A stretch of 64,000 nucleotides of DNA from Linnemannia hyalina (taxonomy: Eukaryota > Mortierellomycota > Mortierellomycetes > Mortierellales > Mortierellaceae), in contig JAHRHY010000001.1 in the NCBI GenBank assembly GCA_019671135.1, positions 3,348,001-3,412,000 on the forward strand. The letters run 5' to 3'. Shown here one piece after another: positions 1 through 13,123 of this stretch. Below the pieces are notes generated by a model. It saw nothing but the letters and a program-made list of their open reading frames with translations, was not told where the DNA came from and did not search any database. The translations under genes were made by a program, and so were the position numbers. Each line of letters begins with the position of its first letter. The stretch's first letter is position 1.

Positions 1-82
1 GTTGCAGACTGATAAGCATGTGGAAGGAAACATCAATGACCTTGGCTTCTAACACACTGTTGTCCCATTTTAATGCATGCAG

Positions 83-2349
83 AGAAGGAGATGTTGTCAG
101 AGGCTCGTGCACGTTTGGCGAACACGCAGGGAAAGAAAGCCAAAAGAAAGGCTCGTGAGAGACAACTGGAAGAGGCCCATCGTCTGGCGACATTACAAAA
201 GAAGCGTGAGCTTAAGGCGGCAGGAATTGAACTGAGACAAAAGAAGAAGAAGGGCATGGACTACAACGCCGATATCCCTTTTGAGGCCAAACCCGCCCCG
301 GGCTTTTACGACACCACCGAGGAGTTGAAGCGCGAATCGACCAAGCGACTTACCAACATCCGTCTCGAGCAGGTGGATGGCAAGCGCAGATCTGAGGTCG
401 AGGAGGAAGAGCGCAAGAAGGATGCTAAGCGCGCCAAGCTCAAAAAGGATTCGGGCGAGGCTCAGGCAGCTCAGAGTCAGGCTCAGCTCAGGAAGCTTCA
501 GGAAGCGGAACAAGACGGCATCATGCGTCGCAAGAAGATGGTTTTGCCTGCACCCCATGTCGGTGAGGCTGAGTTGGAGGCGATTCTGAAGATTGGTGGC
601 GTTGCAGATGATGCTAAGGCTCTGGCGGATGGAAGCGATATTGCTGCGACAAAGAACTTGGTCGGTACCTACAAGTCTGCAGGAGCTAACCTTCCCACCC
701 GCACACCTCGCGCAACCGCCGCGCAGGATCACCTCATGATGGAGGCTCTCAACCAGCGCGCCATGTTGAACCAGCAGACCCCTCTTCTGGGAGGCGAAAC
801 ACCCAGCTACAATGTCCAGTCAGGAACCGGATACGACGGTATCACCCCCCGCCACAGTGCTATTCAGACTCCCAACCCTTATGCTGCCACGCCCGGAGCC
901 GGCGCATTGGGAGGAGCGACCCCATTGAGGACACCTCTTCGCGACGAGCTTAGCATCAACCGTGGCGGTGCTGTCTCTGTGATGGCCACCCCTCGCGAGG
1001 AAAAGATGCGCCAGTCGTCTTTGAGAAACCAGTTGTTGTCAGGACTTGCCAACTTGCCCAAGCCAACCAACTCGTTCACTTTGATGATGCCCGAGGAGTT
1101 TGAGATCGAGTCGTCTGAGAAGGTGATCGAAGAGGATGCTGCCGAGCTTGCCCAGAGGCGGAAGGAGGCCTTTGAGGCCGAGGGTAAGTCATGATGTTTT
1201 ACATGCTTTTTGGTTTCAATTGCTTTGCTGGCGCCTGTTGTAAGGAAAAAAAGGTTGCATTTGCTGCGTGGATGGTAATCGGAACCGTATAGGCGGTACA
1301 GGCGGTAAATCGTTGTATTATAGGCTAAAGTATCGTTTTATTGTGTTGTCCGGATCTTTGTTGGTATAGAACGTGCTCGTTTGTTGCGTAGGAGCCAGGC
1401 TGTTCAGAGAGACTTGCCAAGACCTACCGCTTTCCGCACTCCAAATGCTGAAATGACAGATTCGGGGGCTACGGAGTCTCCTCTTGCAGAGGCAGATCGT
1501 CTTATTCAGGAGGAGCTCGCACGATTGATCAGTCACGATGCTGTGGCCTACCCACCGGCTGGATCCAAGGTCGCTGGAGGCAAGCATAATACTCCTGCTT
1601 TGGAAAATCTCTCGGATGAGTACTTGGCACTGGCGAAGAGCGAAGTCGATCAGGAGCTGGCAGCACCCGAGGCCAAGGAAAAGTATGAGGTTTTTGCTGC
1701 CGAGTTTGATCAGGTCTGGGAACAGATCCAGGAGGAGATGAAGGAGTTGCAACAGATCGGCCTCGCAGCTCAATTCTCTGTAAGTCATGATGAGGTTGTT
1801 TCATTGATATCCATGCATATTTCGTGTCAGATTCCATGAGCAGTTTCCAACCGAGTTCCTTATTCAACTCTTTAGCATAAGCGCTCGCTGATGACAAAGC
1901 AGGCAGCCAAGGCTGGGAAGCTTGAGAAGCGTTTGGGCGTTACTCTTGGAGGATACCAGGCGCGTTCGCAGACTTTGGCAACACAACTGTTGACAAGCCA
2001 CGAAGAGTTGTTGAGTTCAGAGTTGGAGCTATCCAGTTTCAAGAATCTCAGGATCATGGAGGAGGCTGCAGTGAGCACTCGTATGGAGGCACTAAACAAG
2101 GAAGTGGTACAGCTGAGCAGCCGCGAGTTGTTCTTGCAGCAAAAGTGGGATGGGCTGAACCGGGAGAGACAGGATGTTGTTCAGAGGATTGAAAAGCTTC
2201 ACGTGTTGCAGCAGCAGAAGCAGCAAACAGAAGCATCGGCACCGTCGTCAACAGCAGAAACTGCATCGGCGCCAGCGGAAGCAACAACAGCAGCAGCAGC
2301 AGAGGGCGATGACGATGAAGAGGTCGGCCCCCAGCCTATGGTCGCGTAA
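83..2349 (+). CDS. CEF1: Pre-mRNA splicing factor Cef1/CDC5L, C-terminal part (5' end outside window)
   Basis: Core component of the Prp19/NTC spliceosome complex. Exons read 83-1183, 1370-1779 and 1876-2349, and all three junctions keep frame. Bases 1-82 look like the end of an upstream intron, with a CTAAC branch-like motif near 48-53 and an AG at 81-82. The N-terminal Myb repeats therefore lie outside the window. Recognition rests on family-typical stretches: SEARARLANTQGKKAKRKAR at the start, DYNADIPFEAKPAPGFYD, threonine-proline motifs (NLPTRTPRA, TPLLGGETP), AVQRDLPRPT in exon 2, and a C-terminal coiled coil with KLEKRLGVTLGGYQ. The tail is low-complexity Q/A/E. About 661 residues are visible. 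The family assignment is secure; only the first exon boundary is inferred. Confidence 0.93.
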
Positions 2350-4325
2350 ACAACAAAATCCCATGTAACAATAATACACCAATTCTTTCACCATTACCTT
2401 GACTCGTGACAAGATCATGATAGCTCTATTCTTGAATTTTTCCGCTGTTTGTATTTACTTTCGCAGCAGCGAATGGTCGTGGTTTCTTGCGATGTGTAGC
2501 CATAGTTTTGATCCGGGGAAGATAACAAGGAACGTCGGGGGTAACGTTCAGTAAGGCGAATACTGTGATCTGATCAGGGGAACTGGGACAACGGATGATT
2601 CCTTTCGTAATCTCGCTTTACGTACACGCGTACACGCGAATGTGCACCAAAGCACCACTGCACCAATGACAGCGGAGATATTTGCAAAAGGAAGGTGCCC
2701 AGACCAGGAATACTAAGACCCAGGCCTACAAGATAATTATTACAAAGACTGCCCAAAACCAAAGCGGGGTCACACAGATCAGACACGTACACTTGCGCAA
2801 TAGCGAAGGGCCCTTTTCCCCTCTCCTTCTTCATACTCTCTTTGTCTCTTTGCTTTTGTTCTTTTTGTGCACATTTTCAAATGTCACAGAAAAATGATCG
2901 TCTTCCTTTTTACGTCGTACTCCTTTTTATGTTATCATTATTGTATGGGCTGAATAAGCGTTGTGTCTCCTGATTGCACGGTGCAAGGTTGCAAGGCACA
3001 AGGTGGTGCAAGGGGGCGTAGGATCCGGGGAGACGGAAAGGGCGGGAGAAATAAAGATGAACAAAGAATCCCGGCGGTGGCGAAAGGAGCTGCAACGAAG
3101 GAAGAAGGTTAATGCAAGAGGTATTGTCAACAAAGGCGGGGGTAACCACAGCTCCGTCATGCAATTGCAATGGATGGGCTGAGAGCGGACTAAGTAAAGA
3201 AGCGACAAGGCATTTTCCAAACATGCATTATCGTTGACTGTTAACTATGCTCAGACACAGGAAAACAAGGAGGGGAAGGAAGCAAGGACGTGCGCGCAGA
3301 CAGAAAGCGGAAAGAAAGATAGATGGTGTCACTCATGTAAGCAAACCAGACGAACAAAAAAATCCATATGCATCAACTAACACGACGCACACACCAAGCA
3401 GACAGAAAGACAGACAATCAGGCAGACGTGAAACAAAGAACACGGGATAAGTCAGCCAAAGCATGCAATGAGCAACAACCTCTATTTACGTTTCCAGGTT
3501 GTGTATTGCATTGTTCTTTAATCTAAGTCATTCTTGCATCACCGAGTCAGCGTGGAATGGCCCGCCGGACAATGCTTTTGCAGATGGTTGACAAAACAAA
3601 TGGTAATGGCCAAACATGATTTCACGAGAGAGGGCTGGGATAGAAAAGAGTGAAGGCAACTTTGGGCAGGTGCCTCAGTATTGTTGGTATCAAGCAAGCA
3701 AGAAACGTGGGAGGTAGGTGCGAAAATAAACAAAGAAGGAAGGCGAATTATGCCTTGTGAGCAGCAGAGGGGACAGACAGATAGACAGTGAGCGAGTGTG
3801 GAAGAGGGGACAAAGGGGAGTGTGAGAGAAAGGGGAAGGGCGAGAAAAGAGAGGGGTGGGTCAGAAGGGTTGCATAGCAGGGCAGGGTTGTCATTTTGTG
3901 TTCATCTTTCCTTGTAAGAATGCGTGCTGTAGAGCTAGTAGTTTTTTTAGTGCGGTGCATTGGCAGGTGTGCCTGGTCTGTGTGCGGATGTGAATATGAT
4001 TAGAGAGGCACCCTTCACTAGAAATAGATTGTTGAAAGACGGGACCTGGTTCTAAGCTCGTACATAGTCCAGGGACGGACTAAAATTGGAGGTACGAAGG
4101 GTTCAGATCAATCAATCAATTCAGACCCAGGGCCTTGTGGTGATTGTTGATCAATGGGCATACATCAATGATCCAGGAACATGCTCCATTGTACATATGC
4201 TTTCCTATACCTGCCGGTTGGGTGGACCATGGAAGTGCTCCCTTGTTCTTTATGTACTGATTGCAAGAGAATCAATTCAATAGTAAATGACAGATGACAT
4301 GGTTAACCCTTTCGTTTTGTTTTCT
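2350..4325. other. Intergenic, no gene seen
   Basis: Nearly 2 kb between Cef1 and the leader of the App1-type gene. Open frames here are short, lack the C-ending codon pattern of the real exons and resemble nothing I recognise. The stretch 2980-3450 and 3740-3880 is purine-rich on the plus strand. I see no tRNA-like box pair and no repeat array. Confidence 0.6.
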
Positions 4326-4560
4326 TTGTTCTTCTCTTTTGTCTTTGCATCTTCTTCCTTCTTCTTCTTCTTCTTCTTCCTCCCTCTTCCTTCTTTCCTT
4401 CCTCGTCATTCTTTTCAGCCTCTTTCTTCTTCTCATTACTACTTCCACACTCCCTCTCTTCTCCTCTCCTCTCCATTACCCATTCTCATTCTCATCCTTC
4501 ATCCTTCATCCTCGTCCTCATTTTCATCCGCGAATCAAGAGAGACATACCAGTTCTATTT
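4326..4560 (+). promoter_or_regulatory. Pyrimidine-rich leader of the App1-type gene
   Basis: About 230 bases are almost pure C+T on the sense strand, including CTT repeats at about 4357-4377, and end about 300 bases before the ATG at 4866. Similar CT tracts precede several other genes here, so this looks like a promoter or 5'-UTR element and not coding sequence, although it is open in two frames. Confidence 0.55.
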
Positions 4561-4865
4561 TATATTTTTCCACGGCTCTCATACTATTTCTCATACCCGC
4601 ACTCTCCCTTTTGTACAGGAAGAATTAAACCTTACACAATTCTCATCCAGCCTGGCATTATCATTTCTTTTTCTTCTTTGTTTCTGAACAACGGCTTTTT
4701 TATTTCTTCTCTTTCTTCGTCTCTCACTTCATTCATATTCCTTCTCCTACATACTCACGCATACATCCTTGGATCAGATCAATACCGTCCGAATCGAACA
4801 TATACCACACGACCACACCACACCACCTTCAAACGACACACATACATATACCCATCCATAGAGCC

Positions 4866-7800
4866 ATGCCCGCACTTCTCAACATCAGCGCTCAGACTGC
4901 AACAGTAACCACAACCTCAAACAACGGCGGATCCACTTTACCAGTTCCATCCGCACCTTCTCCCTCAACACCTCCACCTCTGCACCCTCGCCCCCACCTG
5001 TATTCTCAACATACCCGCCATCCAGGATGCTCACCTCAACAAACATCCACATCAACAACAACAACATCCCTCTCACCATCGCCCTTTGAGGTTGCGTCAT
5101 TATCGCTCCCAGCTTCAGCATTACTCTCGTCGCCGTCTTCTTCCTTTCGATCTTCTTTCCCTTCTTCCTCGGCGGCGTCTTGTACAACACCTTCGCCAAC
5201 TACTGTGGACCCATCAATTCCCCAGCCTACCACTGCGCTCTTACCGCCGCTCCCTCCTACATTCTCTACATCACTCCCGCTTCAGCTGCAACTTCAGCAT
5301 CAACAAAGGGCACTGCCTCAGCAAAAACATACAAAAGAACAGCAAACCTGCGCACTCGCATCATCGCCCATGCAAACAGGCTTCTCGGCTTCACCCTCCG
5401 AAACTGGGAACCTATCAGGCTTGGTGTCAAACCTAAATGCTGCTTCTGGCAATAATGGACCAACAGCAACAACCACTCCAGATTCAACCGCTTCTTCCTC
5501 TGCTGCCTCCGCTACCTCCGACCTTGTCCAACACTGTCTCCTATTTCCAACCTATGCTACCCGTCATTCTCGATCAGGTAACAAAAAGTCTCCTTATATG
5601 CCGGCCTTACTTTTACGCCCAGAGGGGAGGAAAGAAACAGGGGATGTCAATCCCATGTATTCATAAAAGCAAGCGAGGCGAGCTCTATTAATTGGCAGTG
5701 TGGTTGTTGTTGTTCTATTTGCTTCTACGTTGTTTTTGTCTCTCTCGCACACTATCTTGCACCCCTGTATGAAACATCTACACGGTGTTTTAATAAACAG
5801 GTGAATGCTCAACCATAATCCGGGACTAACGCATTTTTTTCCCACCTCGATGTTTCTTTTCTGTCCGTAATTGGTCTGGCTATATTCCACTAGGGTCAAA
5901 GAATCCGGACGATTGGAACATTCGTGTGCGTGGATGGGCGTTCTCCAAGCGATCGAATCGCCGCAAGAGACTAGTCATGAGTACGTATCACCAGAATTTT
6001 TCTTACAGCCCAACCATTGACTGGACGTTGTTGACAAAAGGGCTACTTCGTGAGAAGAGTGTGTATGTGTGTTTGACAAGAAAAGGATGCTGCAGTTGCA
6101 TTTTGCTCACAGAGACCAATCTGTGAGGGAGATTGAGAGCGTGACCACATTGGGATGAATTTGTGTTTCCACGAATCAGGTAGAAGCAGCAGCAGCAAAA
6201 GCGGAATGATATTACACTTACCCATATGTGATGCGATGTTGTGCGACAAGCCTTTGTGCCTGAGACATGAAACCTAGAATCTATATTATTTGTGATCAGT
6301 CGGATATGTCGGACATGCATAGTAATCAATCGCACTAATTTCACTTTTCACTTCAATACAAACTACTTAGGCATGGCACGAAAGATCGCTGGCGTTACAA
6401 AGGACAACAACAAGGTCTATGAGACACTCGAGTCTCGCTTCAGCATGTTCCTCGCAAGTAACACCCAGGGAGCACAGTTCATGGTCCAGTGTGTCGGCCT
6501 CGCCTCAACAACCCACATGGAACTCGCCGGCGGATCCGACAACATCGACGACCCCTCTGTCGATGTCCTCCTTGACGAGATCAAATCCTCCGAGTCCGAA
6601 CCTGGACTTGTTCGTACCGAAGATGCTAATCAGGAACAGGCCGATTACTTTCAACTACAATCACCGGACCAAGACTCGAGCATAACAGGAGGATATGGAT
6701 CAATACAACCTCCTCTCCAACATGCCGCCGTCACAGCATTAAAGTCGCAGTTGTCAGAACAGGTGCAAATGTCTATACAGGGTGAGCGGAGGAAGCAGCT
6801 TGAGGATGGCGCCCAACTTCATACCCCTGTGCATCACCTAGATGCAGGGGTCCAGGAGAGCATACAAATCGACGCATCGGATTCACCTCTTGTTTCTGAA
6901 GAGGGTCAGTCCCCTACCATGGCAGTCGGATCGGTCGAGACAGAGTCAAAGTTTTCAGCACGGCTCAGTCGAGGCACGGCCATGTTCAAGAATGTGGTCA
7001 GGAAAGTCAAGACTTCATCGGTTTACTCTAGCAACAACAGCGCCTCCACTGACTCGCTCAGGCTTCCCTCTGGCGCCACCACCGCCATCAATAACATTTC
7101 CGACTCTTCTTCCGCCGACGAGTTCGCCCGACCCATGGTCGTCACCCGCGCAGCCTCTGGAGCTAGTGTTCTGACTCAGGATATGACAAGGCAGAAGGAT
7201 TTGGGCAGCGGAATGTTCCCTACTGTCCCAGTGGCTTCTCGGCCTGGCGGCCATTTCGATGGTACTCTTCAAATGAGCAGCAGTGAAGTTGAGGCCCATC
7301 GTCGCAAGGACGCTGCTACTGGACACCCTCGGCTCCTAAAGTTGCACGCCTACCATGCCGACATGCCCGACTTTTGCCACGGAGTTGTCAGCCTCATCGA
7401 CCCCGAAGGCGTTTCTATCATCTCCGACATTGACGATACTATCAAGGAGACCAATGTTACTGCTGGAGCCAGGATTATCCTTCGCAACACATTCCTTAAG
7501 GACATGATGGAAGTTGAGGGAATGGCGTCGGTCTATAAGGGCTGGTGCGACCAAGGAGCGGCTATCCACTATGTCTCGAACTCGCCCTGGCAGTTGATCC
7601 CCAGTCTATTGGAGTTCTTCAAAACCTTCAAGTTTCCAGCAGGATCGGCACATTTGCGACTACACGACAACGTACTGAAGACCTACTTCATGGCGCCTGG
7701 AGAGAACAAGCGAAGGAGCATCCGTGAGATTTTGACTGATTTCCCAGACCGCAAGTTCATCCTTGTTGGCGACAGTGGTGAAATTGACATGGAGATGTAA

Positions 7801-9494
7801 GTTGCCACCAATTTATGCGAGCTTGTTTTCAGTACGGGCTGTCATAACCTTGAGATGCCTGGTATTTAAAAAGCTTTTCTACATCCCTTATCTCGAATAG
7901 CTACACGGATATGGCGCAGGAGTTCCCTGGACAGATTGTCAAGATCTTTATTCGGGACATTACGACGGCTCGACTCAAGGAGATGGTCTCAAAGATGCCG
8001 CCAACACGTAGCCTATCCTTCTCGTCGCTCCTCCTGCCCAAAACGCCTCTTGGATTCTTCGGCCGCCGGGGCAGCAACACCAACACGATCGGGAGCATCA
8101 CAAGCAACACCAATGCATCCACATCAAACGTCGCCACAATGTCAAGCACCGACGAAGATTACGACAACGACGAAGACGATAATGACGAGGATATCGATAG
8201 CAACAATACTCTCTATCACAACAATAACGATACGACGGTCGAGTCTGGAATCCGTAGCGACCTGGATGAATTTAAGCTCGGGCGGCCTCGTTACCACCTT
8301 CACGGTGGACCCATGTCTCCAGGATTAGATCCCAGCAGACCTCTCACCCCACCCACCATGTCGTTGTCAACTACTCCCACCTCGTCCACGGCCTCATCTC
8401 CTCGTCTCCAACCCAAGCAAATCACTGCCACCGTCAAGGCAGTCTTCACATCCCCCTTCCGGCGTGCTTCGCCCAACAACAAACAAACCGCAGTAAATGG
8501 CTGGAATGCCCTCAAGAAGCGAGGCGGAAGCATGTCGCCTGCTTCGCCGCTCTCGGAGGGAGCCGGCCCCATGGCAGGATACCCATTCCCCCAAGTCGGC
8601 TCTGCAACTTCTTCATCAGTGTCTTCGATGAGCGGACACCAGCAACGGGCAAGGAGAAACGGCGGCGGTTATGATGAGGAGGACTACGGCCTGAACTCGG
8701 CCCTTTCGTACAACTCTGCTGCCTCTTCCAACCAAGCCCATCTCACTGGTGGCGCCGATGTCTTTGACGACCAGGATCACCAACACGTCATGCTTCAGCA
8801 ACAACAGCAGCAGCAACAACGAACTCGCCAACGCACCTTTTCCTTCACACCCATCACAAACTCTCCCCCACGCTCACCCAAAATCCCCATCAGGCGCACG
8901 ACAGAATTCTTTACCCGCCAAGAATATCACCCCCTCGGGATGGCCATGACCGCCACTAGTCCCTTTGACGGCCCAATGGACGACAACAACAACAACATTA
9001 GTAGCGCTGGGGTCGGCGGACAAGGACAAGGACGGGTCGCTGAGCCACAATCGTCATCGCCATCACTCTCGCCATCGTCGCCTTCGTCCCCTGTCGCGAC
9101 TACCCCGACGTCGTTTATTGCCAACATTAAGAACCCACTCGAGGTCTGGCAAGAGCGGATCCAGCAATGTCGTCTACGATTGCCTAAAGGAGTATTGACG
9201 CTTTTCGAATCTGCTGAGGAACTGAAGCAGTGTGAGGTTGTTCAGGACGTCTTCAGGAAATTTGGAGGTGGCAGTAGTAGTGTGGCGGATGATGAACATG
9301 TTGATGGTGACTTTGCGTCTGAGGGTCAGTCCGAGTTCTTAGCGGAGGCTAGCAGGAGCATGAGTGTAAGGACCACATCTTTAACGACAGCAACAACCAC
9401 AACAACCACTGCCATGTCGTCGTCATTTATGTCGAACCAGGAGTCGTTCTCGATGTCGACAATGAGTTTCAAAAGCGTCTCGGTGTCCTCATAG
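4866..9494 (+). CDS. APP1: App1-type phosphatidate phosphatase (HAD-like), multi-exon
   Basis: Predicted Mg-dependent phosphatidate phosphatase of the yeast App1 family, which works with actin patches and endocytosis. Secure exons end at 5577 and continue 5894-5980, 6371-7796 and 7901-9494. Family signatures: LFPTYATRHSRSG before the first secure intron, GWAFSKRSNRRKRLVMS, the catalytic DxDxT as DIDDT at 7426-7440, YVSNSPWQL, and KFILVGDSGEID joined across an intron to YTDMAQEFPGQIVKIFIRD. The last ~500 residues are low complexity (Ser/Pro/Asn runs, a polyQ tract near 8795-8820). The N-terminal exon is ambiguous. The ATG frame at 4866 stays open to 5577 (1,272 residues in total). However, the strongest codon bias from about 4930 to 5423 lies in another frame, which encodes a hydrophobic segment. 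Splicing out 5000-5112 and 5424-5481 gives a 1,215-residue alternative. Confidence 0.88.
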
Positions 9495-9624
9495 ACAAAC
9501 AACAATCATACTCTGCCAGATGTCGGCGGGATCTTGAAGAGCGTTGTGGCCAACTAGGTAGCTGGCCGCCACATGTAAAATTCCCTTCAAGAATTGTACA
9601 TATTAAAGAAAAATAGAATTTTTA

Positions 9625-12600
9625 TTATGAGGCACCATATATATAACCTCCGGTGCTCACCTTTATTTCCATCCGAACCGCTTGTTGGTTATCATACGTC
9701 TTGATGATACTCTCTTGCAACACGGGTCTCTTTCCAGTAGCCAGAAAGGCTTCCTTCCACCTCTCCAGATCCTGAACGTCGACAAGCACCTCTGTCAGCC
9801 AACGAGAACAGTCGACAATGAACTGGGCCATCTCCTCGCAGAGCCTGAATTTGTTAACGCCGATATCGACCTTGATCGAGAAATGGATCGGTGCCGGGGG
9901 GAAGGACGGGTGCTTGAGCACACAGAGTAAGGCCCGACATACTGGCTCTGTTAGAGACGAGCAATGTAGTTCGATGTGTTGGATCCGGGAAACGTCACCT
10001 AGAAGGAGAACCTGGTCGATGGCTGGACCGGTCCAGAAGGGTACGGAGTGGTTGCCGTTGGAGATCTTGAACTTTCTCAGGCGGTTCCCGTAGCTCTTGA
10101 GGATGGGTGGTAAAAGCGCCGGGTTGGGTTCTGAGGAGAGTAGTTCGAGGGCCGTTGCTGTGCCATCCTGTAGGTTCGATGTGAAGAGCTGGATGTGACC
10201 CCGGTAGGCTCGTAACACTTTTAGACTGGTCATGGTGCCCATTGTTGCGGCCACAGCACGGGCGGTCTCGAAGACTTCGCACAGTTCTGACAACTGGCAA
10301 CGGACCCACAGTTCCTGGAGGCTTGGGTTCTTGAGAATGACGGTCGTCAAGGTCGAGAGGTGTTTTCCGATAGGGATGTGAAGCTCGGTCCGGATCTGGA
10401 GGGTGCGAAGGTTGGTCATGCTGGTCAGCAAGGGACTTGACGGATCGGATACCCAGAGGTCGACTGCTCCTGGTGATGCAACACTTCCCTTCTCGTGTCG
10501 GACAAGGATGCGATTCAGGGGTCCAGACTGGAGCGACAGCCTTTCTAGAACAGAGGCGGTGCCGAAGGCGTTCGTGATGGCCATGTAAGCCTCGGGGAGA
10601 TCAGTGCACACGATGGACAGGTCTAGTAGCATCTGACTGTGCCGGATCAGATCTAACAGTCTTGGCCCATCCTTCTTCCAGTTGAGCTGATCCGAGATCT
10701 CGAGGCGCCGCAGATCCGTCATCCTGGCTGAGAAGCTGGTGTCGGAAAAGAAGCCTCTGTAGGCGGACAAGATGAACGTGTGCAACTTGGCATCGATCAT
10801 CAACTCCCAGAGCGGGTTCGACACCTTAGTCCTCCCAAACATGGTGGTCATCGATGACGCGTTTCTGCACGATAGGTCCAGGTAGTGCAAGTTAGATCGA
10901 TGGACAGTATCCCGAAGCGCCTTGAGATCGTTGACAGTCGTTTCCCAAGTCAGGGCCACCTTCAGCTCATGGATGAATCGTCCGCGTTCCATGGCCCGAT
11001 AAAACTGTCCTGCGATGATACTGCTCGACAGCGAGATCTCGACCCTGCCTATATGCTCCTCAAAAGATCCACCATTGACCTGGACAAGGTCGGTCAGCTC
11101 CTTCATGGCGGCATTGTTGTAGGATGAGCGGTAATGGTCAAGACAGACCCACTTGACATGTCCTTCCGAGGTCACGGTCCGGTAGAGGTTGCCCAGCACC
11201 TGGAAGGAATCTTTGTTCTTCAGGAACGTTCCCAGTCGTCGCAAATCCGCCCCCTCCAATGCCTCCAATCCATCGATATAGGTTCGGCCCTTGTCGGTAT
11301 CCTGTGCGAGACCCCCTTTGCGCGGATTCTGAGCCGTCGACAGTGACTGGAGATAGTTGATCGCCTGGTTGACGCTGGGCTCGATGTTGAAGGAAAAGTG
11401 ATTGAGTGAATCCTTGAGCTGGTCGACACTGGCCGTCATTCTGAGTGGGACCAGCGCAGGGACGGTCAGCCCCGCAACCATGGCTCCGTACTTGATCATG
11501 TTGAGCATATCCAGGATATAGGGTCCATATCGACGGAAGAACTCGGTAGGCGTCTCAATATCGTACCCTTCATGCTTGGCCAGATGGATGTGATGCTGCT
11601 GCGTGTTGCCGCTGGGGTTCATGTTGCTATTATTTTGACACAGGCGAGTATGCTCCCCACACTCACACAAAAAGAACAGCCGGAACTTATTCTGCACCAA
11701 CCGAATCGGATCCCACCTTGCAGGGTCCTTGGGGAGCACAATAAATAGCCGCGGAATAGGATACTCATGTAGCTCATAGTTTTGGACCAAAATCGCTTGA
11801 ACCCGGCTCTGGATGACCGCCAATCGATCAAGAGCCTGCCGCTGCATCTGGACCATACTCTGCTGCATCTCAAACATCTGCTGCTGCAGATCGGCGTTCT
11901 TGGCCATCTCGCCCTCGAGTGCTGTGAGATGGGTCCGGAAGTCGTTTCGGATAACGTTGGTGTCCTCAGTTTGCCCGCTCCGAACTGCTTGGACAAAGCT
12001 CTCATACAAGGCGACTGAGGTCCAGAACTCCTCCTTCACGCTGGCGGAAATGTTGGGCGCCTCCAGGATGGATGCTCGTCGAAGGAGCTCTCCTGTCTTT
12101 GACGAGTCGTATTGAGTCGTGGTTGTGATGGCGGGGGCAGTGGTTGTGGTGGTTGAGGGAGTGGAGGGTGTTGGCTGCTGAGATGAAGTCCGGCTTGGGG
12201 TATTTGGGTGAAGAGCGGGTGAAGGCAGAGAAGAAAGGGCGGGGGAAGGCGAGGGTGAAGGGGCAGGAGTGTTCTCGGTAACGACTTGGATGATACATCC
12301 TGGTTGATACTCGATCCTCAACGGAAGTAATCTGTCATGACAAAAAGTAATCGAAAGAAATATGTGGAGGGTGGCATTCGCCGTTAATCATTAGTCCAGG
12401 TCATAAGCGCGCCATTATTTTTGCTGTGCATTTGAGTAGCACATTCCGAATAGATAATCCGTACCTGTTCCCTTCATCGTCAGACATCATGCCGACCATG
12501 CGTTTTCCGTTAAGGAGTCGAGTTACGCCCGGAAACATATCTTGGATGTCATTGAAGAGGATGAACGACAGACCTTGTGTCCTTTCGGTGCCTGGGAGGA

Positions 12601-12664
12601 CTCGGATTTCGAAGGTGTCCGACCCAGAGGAGAATTCTTGCCAGTCCCCTTTCGATACCGTCAT
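9625..12664 (-). CDS. Large coiled-coil/leucine-rich protein with a conserved unnamed domain
   Basis: Two exons: 12664-12465 then 12331-9625, joined in frame at EGNR/LLPLRIEY, giving 968 residues. Visible parts in order: a compact N-terminal module of about 90 residues (SFILFNDIQDMFPGVTRLL), a Pro/Ser/Thr-rich linker, a Gln/Met-rich coiled coil (about 205-250), then a well-conserved-looking block about residues 260-370 with PRLFIVLP, KFRLFFLCECGEHT, HIHLAKHEGYDIETP and EFFRRYGPYILDMLNMIKYG. The remaining half carries irregular leucine-rich strands (LRRLEISDQLNW, LRTLQIRTELHIP, SLQELWVRC). From memory this block recurs in many Mortierella-type proteins, but I know no established function. No signal peptide or TM segment. 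It could be a cytosolic sensor or scaffold; that is inference. It is convergent with App1, with 130 bases between stop codons. Confidence 0.78.
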
Positions 12665-13123
12665 TTCGGTGTATGGTGGGTATGTTAAGTGTATGGAGAA
12701 AAAAGAAGAGGACGAAAGATGGTGGATGGATGGACGGGGGTTGTTTTGGGAAGGAAGTAAGAACGAAACGAGGAAAAAGAAGAGAGATGACAAAGATATA
12801 GTCTTTGGGGGGAGGGAAGGGGAGGCGCAGGAGGGAGAGACAGAAAGGGAAAGGAAGGGAATGCAAATGGCAAGGTTAAGCATCCACGCATCTGACGTGC
12901 AGGAAAAGAAGATGGACACAAAAATGAAAACTCAAAAAAACGGCGATGGATGAGTGAGAGCACTTCTGTGATCTTTGGCGGAATTGCAAGCAAAGAGTGC
13001 ATGATGGCAAAATGCTCACATGCAATTAACCAATGGCCATCGTGTCAAAGAAATAGACCGATTGAATTTTATCCATCTACACAGTCAAAACAAACACAAC
13101 TTGGCTGTTTTATTTATCTTTAC
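12665..13123. other. Intergenic, pyrimidine-rich leader on the minus strand
   Basis: The part nearest the minus-strand gene (12690-12860) is CT-rich on the sense strand, like the other leaders in the window. The remainder, up to the F-box pseudogene tail, shows no coding signal. Confidence 0.5.

Noticed and set aside
193..732. 179-codon minus-strand open frame opposite Cef1
   Set aside because: It is the complement of a well-recognised Cef1 exon and has no family features of its own.
4294..4908. 204-codon open frame rich in Ser, Leu, Phe
   Set aside because: Product of the CT-rich leader: composition-driven, open in two frames, no start context.
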